From NCBI RefSeq assembly GCF_003063475.1, contig NZ_NESP01000001.1, positions 558,001 through 622,000 of the forward strand: a stretch of DNA of 64,000 bases, read 5' to 3'. Below, one piece after another: positions 59,079 through 64,000 of the stretch; the stretch's first letter is position 1, and each line of letters begins with the position of its first letter. The notes beneath the pieces were generated by a model. The model was not told the DNA's origin. It ran no database searches and saw only the letters and a program-made list of their open reading frames with translations. The position numbers and the translations under genes are program-made. This DNA comes from Limnohabitans curvus (GTDB lineage: Bacteria > Pseudomonadota > Gammaproteobacteria > Burkholderiales > Burkholderiaceae_C).

Positions 59079-59669
59079 TCACAGTTTCAGAAAGTGTTCA
59101 CGGTAGTGAATCATCTCGTCGATGGATTCATGCACATCGGCCAGCGCCGTGTGCTTTTGAGCCTTTTTAAAGGCATTCAAGACCTCAGGCTTCCAGCGGC
59201 GTGACAGCTCCTTGAGCGTGCTCACATCCACGTTGCGGTAGTGGAACCACGCTTCGAGCTTGGGCATGTATTTGTTCAAGAAGCGGCGGTCTTGGCCAAT
59301 GGTGTTGCCGCACATGGGCGAGGCCCCCTTGGACACGTAGTGCTTCATGAAGGCAATGAGTTGCTCTTGCGCTTGCTCCTCGGTCACGGTGGAGGCTTTG
59401 ACTTTGTCAATCAAGCCGCTCTTGCCGTGGGTGCCCTTATTCCATGCGTCCATCTTGCCCAGCAACTCGTCGCTTTGGTGAATCACAAACACTGGGCCTT
59501 CAATGCGCACCGACAAATCGGGGTTGGTCACGATGACCGCAATCTCTAGCAAGCGCTCGCGCTCGGGGTCAAGGCCAGACATTTCGCAATCAAGCCAAAC
59601 CAAGTTCAAGTCTGACTTGGCGAGTTTGGGAACGACAGGGGTAACAGGAGTGGTAGCAACTTCAGACAT
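59079..59669 (-). CDS. orn: Oligoribonuclease
   Basis: This 196-residue DEDDh exonuclease clears di- and short oligonucleotides. The first D/E pair is in [13 protein letters not shown]; the DEDD set continues with a conserved D in RIGQ-like regions and the end [12 protein letters not shown]. Essential in many proteobacteria. Divergent from the M48 gene. Confidence 0.95.
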   Translation of the reverse strand: MSEVATTPVTPVVPKLAKSDLNLVWLDCEMSGLDPERERLLEIAVIVTNPDLSVRIEGPVFVIHQSDELLGKMDAWNKGTHGKSGLIDKVKASTVTEEQAQEQLIAFMKHYVSKGASPMCGNTIGQDRRFLNKYMPKLEAWFHYRNVDVSTLKELSRRWKPEVLNAFKKAQKHTALADVHESIDEMIHYREHFLKL

Positions 59670-59737
59670 GGGGCAGATTGTCGCCCATCACGCCAAAGGC
59701 AATTTCAGTTGCACCGCTTCATCTAAACTCCTGCACC

Positions 59738-60997
59738 ATGATGAACCCCTCTCTCGCGATGACCTTGACGCTGGCGGCCCTGCTGGTGGCCAACCTGCTC
59801 ACCAAACTCTGGCTCAGCGGCCGTCAAGTGCGTCACGTGGCGCAACACCGCGCGCAAGTGCCTGCAGCATTTGCACACACCATCAGCTTAGACGCACATC
59901 AAAAAGCAGCTGACTACACACTGGCCAAAGCACGCGTGGGGGTGATGGACTTGGGGCTAGACGCCATCACCTTGATGGCTTGGACATTGCTCGGCGGCTT
60001 AGACCTGCTCAACCAAGTCACGCTAGATTGGATGGGCGAAGGCATGGGCCAACATGTGGCTTTAGTGGTGAGCTTCACCTTGATTGGTGGCTTGATTGGC
60101 CTGCCCTTGTCGCTGTACCAAACCTTCGGCATTGAGCAGCGTTTTGGTTTTAACCACACCACGCCAAAGCTGTGGGTGAGCGACATGCTCAAAGGCTTGT
60201 TGGTGGGCATGGTGTTGGGCTTGCCCATTCTCTGGTTGGTGTTGTGGCTCATGCAGGCGGGCGGCGCGCTGTGGTGGCTCTACACCTGGGCCGCCTTGGT
60301 GGTGTACCAACTGTTTGTGATGTGGATTGCCCCCAACGTCATCATGCCTTTGTTCAACAAATTCACCCCACTGGAAGACGCCACGCTCAAAGAGCGTGTC
60401 ACCGCGTTGATGAAACGCTCAGGCTTCACCGCCAAAGGTTTTTTTGTGATGGACGGCAGCCGCCGCTCTGCCCACTCGAATGCGTTTTTCACGGGCTTCG
60501 GTGCCGCCAAGCGCGTGGTGTTTTTCGACACGTTGCTGGCCAAATTGAATGGCGATGAAATGGAAGCCGTGCTCGCCCACGAATTGGGCCACTTCAAACA
60601 CCGCCACATTTTGAAAATGATGGCCACCAGCTTTGCCACCAGCCTCGCCGGCCTCGCTTTGCTGGGCTGGGTGTCTCAGCAAGTTTGGTTTTACACAGGC
60701 TTGGGTGTGATGCCTAACTTGAATGGCAACAACAGCGCATTGGCCTTGTTGCTGTTCATGTTGGTGTTGCCTTTGTTCACTTTCTTTGTGTCGCCCTTGT
60801 CCGCACACCGTTCGCGCAAATTTGAGTTTGAAGCTGATGCGTATGCCGTGGCCAACAGCGATGGCAAATCGCTCGCCAGCGCCCTGCTCAAGCTCTACCA
60901 AGACAACGCGTCGACCCTCACGCCAGACCCTTGGTATGTGGCGTTTTACTACTCGCACCCGCCCGCCTCACAGCGTTTGGCGCGCATGGCCGCATGA
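59738..60997 (+). CDS. M48-family membrane metallopeptidase (Ste24-like)
   Basis: This 419-residue protease has several transmembrane helices and the zinc motif HELGH near residue 280, with a downstream Glu in EFEADAYAV. It resembles CAAX prenyl protease 1 (Ste24)-type bacterial enzymes and may act in membrane protein quality control. Start chosen at the ATG giving MMNPSLAMTL. Its stop overlaps the rsgA ATG. Confidence 0.9.
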   Translation: MMNPSLAMTLTLAALLVANLLTKLWLSGRQVRHVAQHRAQVPAAFAHTISLDAHQKAADYTLAKARVGVMDLGLDAITLMAWTLLGGLDLLNQVTLDWMGEGMGQHVALVVSFTLIGGLIGLPLSLYQTFGIEQRFGFNHTTPKLWVSDMLKGLLVGMVLGLPILWLVLWLMQAGGALWWLYTWAALVVYQLFVMWIAPNVIMPLFNKFTPLEDATLKERVTALMKRSGFTAKGFFVMDGSRRSAHSNAFFTGFGAAKRVVFFDTLLAKLNGDEMEAVLAHELGHFKHRHILKMMATSFATSLAGLALLGWVSQQVWFYTGLGVMPNLNGNNSALALLLFMLVLPLFTFFVSPLSAHRSRKFEFEADAYAVANSDGKSLASALLKLYQDNASTLTPDPWYVAFYYSHPPASQRLARMAA

Positions 60998-61881
60998 AGC
61001 AAAGCGGCTTAGTGGTGGCCAGCCACGGACGACACTGCGTGGTGGAAACACCCGATGGCGAACGCCGCATTTGCCACCCGCGTGGCAAGAAGAGCCAAGT
61101 GGTGGTGGGCGACCGCGTGCAATGGTTGGCCAGCACCGACGAAGGCACCATCGAGAAAGTAGAGCCACGCCACAACTTGTTTTACCGACAAGATGAGATT
61201 CGCACCAAATCGTTTGCAGCCAATTTAGACCAAGTGCTCATCTTGCTCGCGGCGGAGCCTGAGTTCTCAGAAATGCAACTCACGCGCGCTTTGATCGCCG
61301 CTGAGGCAGAACACATCACGCCCATCATCGTGCTCAACAAGCGCGATTTAACCGAGCTGCATGCGCGCGCCTTTGCTCGCTTAGAACCCTACGTGAAGAT
61401 GGGTTACACCGTGCTTCAAGGTGCGTTTAAAACAGGCGACTTGGGTGACCTGCCCGAGCGTTTGAAAGACAAAACCACCTTGGTGCTTGGCCCCTCAGGC
61501 ACAGGCAAAAGCACGCTCATCAACGCCTTGGTTCCCAACGCCAATGTTGCTACCGCTGAAATTTCGCAAGCTCTCAACTCAGGCAAACACACCACCACAT
61601 CCACCACGTGGCATTGGGTGGATGCGGAGCGCAAAACAGGGTTGATTGACTCACCTGGCTTTCAAGAATTTGGGGTGCATCACATCGATGCCATGCAGTT
61701 GGCAGCCTACATGCCCGACTTCAAACCGCATGTGACCAACTGCAAGTTTTACAACTGCACGCATTTGCACGAGCCTTCGTGCGGGGTGCAAGACGCGGTG
61801 GCGTCAGGCGCCATCAGCCCCTCGCGCTACAAGCTGTACGGCATGTTGTTTGCCGAGCTCACACAGCCTGTGAATTACTGA
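60994..61881 (+). CDS. rsgA: Small ribosomal subunit biogenesis GTPase RsgA
   Basis: This 295-residue circularly permuted GTPase assists 30S maturation. G4 (NKRDL) precedes G1 (GPSGTGKST), then G3-like DSPGF. A C-terminal zinc knuckle CKFYNC-x-H-x5-C is present. An OB-fold precedes the G domain. It overlaps the M48 gene by four bases (ATGA). Confidence 0.95.
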   Translation: MKQSGLVVASHGRHCVVETPDGERRICHPRGKKSQVVVGDRVQWLASTDEGTIEKVEPRHNLFYRQDEIRTKSFAANLDQVLILLAAEPEFSEMQLTRALIAAEAEHITPIIVLNKRDLTELHARAFARLEPYVKMGYTVLQGAFKTGDLGDLPERLKDKTTLVLGPSGTGKSTLINALVPNANVATAEISQALNSGKHTTTSTTWHWVDAERKTGLIDSPGFQEFGVHHIDAMQLAAYMPDFKPHVTNCKFYNCTHLHEPSCGVQDAVASGAISPSRYKLYGMLFAELTQPVNY

Positions 61882-61906
61882 AACCCGTCTTGGGTTAGCC
61901 CAAACC

Positions 61907-62863
61907 TCAACCCAACAATCGGGCCAAGGTCAGCAAGGCCAGCAACACCATCCACAGCACCACGCTGCGCCAGACCAAACCCACCACGCTGGGCAGATGC
62001 GCCATCTCTGGCGCACGGCCCGGAGTGCTTTCGCTGTCTTGGGTCTCGTCGCTGTCGTCTGCACGCAAAGCTTCACCGCCCAATCGCACATTCAACGCGC
62101 CAGCGGTGGCAGCCAGCACCACGCCGTCGTTGTCATCTGGGAAACGTTGGGCATGGTTGCGCCAACAATCGATGGCTTCTTCAAAGTTACCGACCACCGC
62201 AAATGCCACCGCGGTCAAGCGCGCAGGCAACCAATCGACACGGCGCCATGCACTGCGCGCGGCAGCTTGCAAGGTGTCACTCACCCAGCCTTTGGACGGC
62301 TTGGGCGATGCCAACCAAACACGTGACACCATCTCGCTCATACGGTAAACCACCGCACCGGCGGGGCCAAAACCCAAAGCAGCCAACACAGAGAACCAAC
62401 TCAACACGCCAAAGACATGGTGATGCGCCGAGAGCACCGAGTGTTCAATCACATGGCGCAGCAATTCGCTGCGGGGCAAGCTCCCCACTTCGACGTGCTG
62501 CCATTCAGCCAACAATTCCCGAGCCAAGCGCTCATCGCCCACATCCAAGGCATCACGGATGTCCGTGAAGTGGTGGCTGAACTGGCGAAAGCCCAAGGTG
62601 GCATAGAGCACCGCAATGCTCCAGATCATCGCTACAGGCCAACCAAACAACGCAATCAATAGCCAATGCACCACCGTGGCGATGACAGCAGGCAGCCCGA
62701 CCGCCAAGGACCACGTGGTCCATGCCAAGCGGGGGTGCCCTGCATCCAGCGTCTGGCTGATCCAAGTCACCCACGCGCGCACGGTGCGATGCACCCAATT
62801 ACCGGGCATCAAAGGGCGGGCTTGTTCAATCAACAGGGCGAGGAGCAGGGAAAGAAAACTCAT
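61907..62863 (-). CDS. CobD/CbiB-like membrane protein
   Basis: This 318-residue membrane protein matches the CobD/CbiB family (adenosylcobinamide-phosphate synthase type), with four to five helices and the segment RSELLRHVIEHSVLSAHHHVFG. No other cobalamin gene is near. In Burkholderiales such stand-alone paralogs may not act in cobalamin synthesis; a role in AmpE-like signalling is an alternative. Confidence 0.75.
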   Translation of the reverse strand: MSFLSLLLALLIEQARPLMPGNWVHRTVRAWVTWISQTLDAGHPRLAWTTWSLAVGLPAVIATVVHWLLIALFGWPVAMIWSIAVLYATLGFRQFSHHFTDIRDALDVGDERLARELLAEWQHVEVGSLPRSELLRHVIEHSVLSAHHHVFGVLSWFSVLAALGFGPAGAVVYRMSEMVSRVWLASPKPSKGWVSDTLQAAARSAWRRVDWLPARLTAVAFAVVGNFEEAIDCWRNHAQRFPDDNDGVVLAATAGALNVRLGGEALRADDSDETQDSESTPGRAPEMAHLPSVVGLVWRSVVLWMVLLALLTLARLLG

Positions 62864-62902
62864 ATCGTGATGATAGCGGCCCGTGCACGTCGTTCAGCGG
62901 CA

Positions 62903-63577
62903 TCAGGCACGCAGAAAACGGTAAAAATTACGCAACATCCCTGCCGTCGCACCCCAGACAAAACGCAGCTGCTCGCCGTCTTGGTAAGGCATAGACAGCC
63001 ATTCACGCGTCACGCCCTCAAACTCGTAACGGTGCCAGCGATGGTGGGCTGGGTTCATCAAAAAGGCCAAGGGCACTTCAAACGCATCGGCCACTTCGTG
63101 GGCATTGAGTTGCAGCGCCATGTTGGGGGAAATCAAGGCCACCACAGGCGTCACATGAAAGGCCGAGCCGGTCACGTACTCGGGCAACACGCCCAGCACT
63201 TGGACATGGCGCGCGTCCAGGCCAACTTCTTCATGCGCTTCACGCAAAGCGGTCGCGGCTGCATCCACGTCTGCCTCGTCGCTTTTGCCACCCGCAAAAG
63301 CAATTTGACCCGCGTGTGTGGACATGTGGGACGGGCGCTGGGTCAAGAGCACCGTGGGTTCATCTCGCATGACAAGGCCCAGCAAAACTGCAGCTTGGGC
63401 AGGTGCGCGGTCTAAAAACTTGCGCTCACGCACCAGCTCGGGCTGCCACAAAGGGGGATTCGCAAAACGCGCCTGCAACGCAGCTGGCGTGAGGTGCTGC
63501 GCAGGCACAGCCGCCAAGTGCGTGTCCACTTGGAACACGGGCACTTGCTGAGGATCAAAAATGAGAGGTTTAGACAT
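62903..63577 (-). CDS. CoA-type Nudix pyrophosphatase
   Basis: This 224-residue Nudix hydrolase has the box GGKSDEADVDAAATALREAH with EEVGL, the CoA-pyrophosphatase variant (NUDT7/8 like), with REAHEEVG intact. It likely cleaves CoA or its disulfide. The ATG at 63577 is preferred over a GTG at 63589; the start is embedded in the T-tract of the rplS terminator. Confidence 0.85.
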   Translation of the reverse strand: MSKPLIFDPQQVPVFQVDTHLAAVPAQHLTPAALQARFANPPLWQPELVRERKFLDRAPAQAAVLLGLVMRDEPTVLLTQRPSHMSTHAGQIAFAGGKSDEADVDAAATALREAHEEVGLDARHVQVLGVLPEYVTGSAFHVTPVVALISPNMALQLNAHEVADAFEVPLAFLMNPAHHRWHRYEFEGVTREWLSMPYQDGEQLRFVWGATAGMLRNFYRFLRA

Positions 63578-63582
63578 AAGAA

Positions 63583-63614
63583 AAGCCACCGCAAGCTTTC
63601 ACTTGGGGTGGCTT
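63583..63614 (-). terminator. Terminator after rplS, overlapping the Nudix ribosome site
   Basis: Stem AAGCCACC-C-CAAG / CTTG-C-GGTGGCTT with a six-base loop, followed on the minus strand by TTCTTA. It stops rplS; the Nudix ATG is only six bases past it. Confidence 0.8.
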
Positions 63615-63634
63615 CTAAGCAAGGGGTGACCTGC

Positions 63635-64000
63635 TTATTGAGCGGCTGCTGCGGCTTTAGAAGCTGCGGCCGACTTGCTGACCAATTTTTCTTTGATACG
63701 AGCAGACTTACCGCTACGGTCGCGCAAGTAGTACAACTTGGCACGACGCACATCACCGCGACGCTTGACTTCGATGCTAGCGATCAATGGGCTGTAAGTT
63801 TGGAACGTACGCTCCACGCCTTCGCCGCTAGAGATCTTACGCACTGTGAAGCCGCTGTTGAGGCCACGGTTACGCTTAGCAATCACCACACCTTCGTAGG
63901 CCTGCACACGCTTGCGTGTACCTTCAACCACGTTGACGCTCACAATGACTGTGTCGCCAGGTGCGAATTCGGGGATTGTTTTGCCGAGGCGAGCAATTTC
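63635..64000 (-). CDS. rplS: 50S ribosomal protein L19 (partial at right edge)
   Basis: At least 121 codons of L19 are present, continuing past the window edge; the first residues (about 8-9, by family length) are missing. Conserved blocks [19 protein letters not shown] and [21 protein letters not shown] are clear. The tail is Ala/Lys-rich ([14 protein letters not shown]). In the window it would begin past 64000; the in-frame GTG/ATG-like site at 63943 is internal. Confidence 0.95.
   Translation of the reverse strand, partial: EIARLGKTIPEFAPGDTVIVSVNVVEGTRKRVQAYEGVVIAKRNRGLNSGFTVRKISSGEGVERTFQTYSPLIASIEVKRRGDVRRAKLYYLRDRSGKSARIKEKLVSKSAAASKAAAAAQ

Overview
The window looks like a chromosome segment of a betaproteobacterium in the order Burkholderiales, most likely family Comamonadaceae. 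This rests on the core gene order gyrA-serC-pheA-tyrA-aroA/cmk-rpsA-ihfB-lapA-lapB-rfaE1-hldD, a tmRNA tag of the form ANDERFALAA, a mobR/mobA-type 3-hydroxybenzoate locus, and the order rplS-nudix-cobD-like-rsgA-M48-orn. The family call is an inference from recognised proteins; no database was searched.

Positions 1-5666 look like the edge of a genomic island abutting the 3' end of the tmRNA gene (5667-6041, minus strand), a common integration target. It carries a two-gene Hachiman antiphage pair: hamA (DUF1837-type nuclease-like protein) and hamB (superfamily 2 helicase, running off the left edge). A separate PD-(D/E)xK (Mrr-like) nuclease gene lies beside them. No integrase is visible inside the window.

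Positions 6-33 kb are mostly backbone: ubiG-gph, an OmpA-like protein, gyrA, then a tight aromatic amino acid, ribosome and LPS series (serC, pheA, tyrA, an aroA-cmk fusion, rpsA, ihfB, lapA, lapB, rfaE1, hldD). A ComEA-like protein, a tungstate-type ABC transporter (tupB-C-A) with a divergent ModE-like regulator, and a TRAP transporter split over two convergent units follow. The isoprenoid genes xseB-ispA-dxs close this part.

Positions 33-41.3 kb are more accessory: an orphan Rieske oxygenase, a DMT permease, a sulfurtransferase, a ZIP transporter, and a 3-hydroxybenzoate 4-monooxygenase-like gene with its divergent MarR regulator and a 10-bp-arm operator palindrome. Then comes a pocket of decay: a LysE remnant, a frameshifted MNT antitoxin and an internally deleted HEPN partner, followed by an intact GIY-YIG (T5orf172-like) protein.

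Positions 41.4-64 kb return to housekeeping genes: polA, thrB, uvrD, guaC, a TonB receptor coupled to an alpha/beta hydrolase, minCDE, slyX, a DEAD-box RNA helicase, orn, an M48 protease, rsgA, a CobD/CbiB-like protein, a CoA-type Nudix hydrolase and rplS (cut by the right edge). Between polA and thrB lies a roughly 270-bp element made of nested inverted repeats. Its two hairpins have related, inverted loops but different, internally perfect stems. No CRISPR array, insertion sequence, tRNA or rRNA gene was seen.
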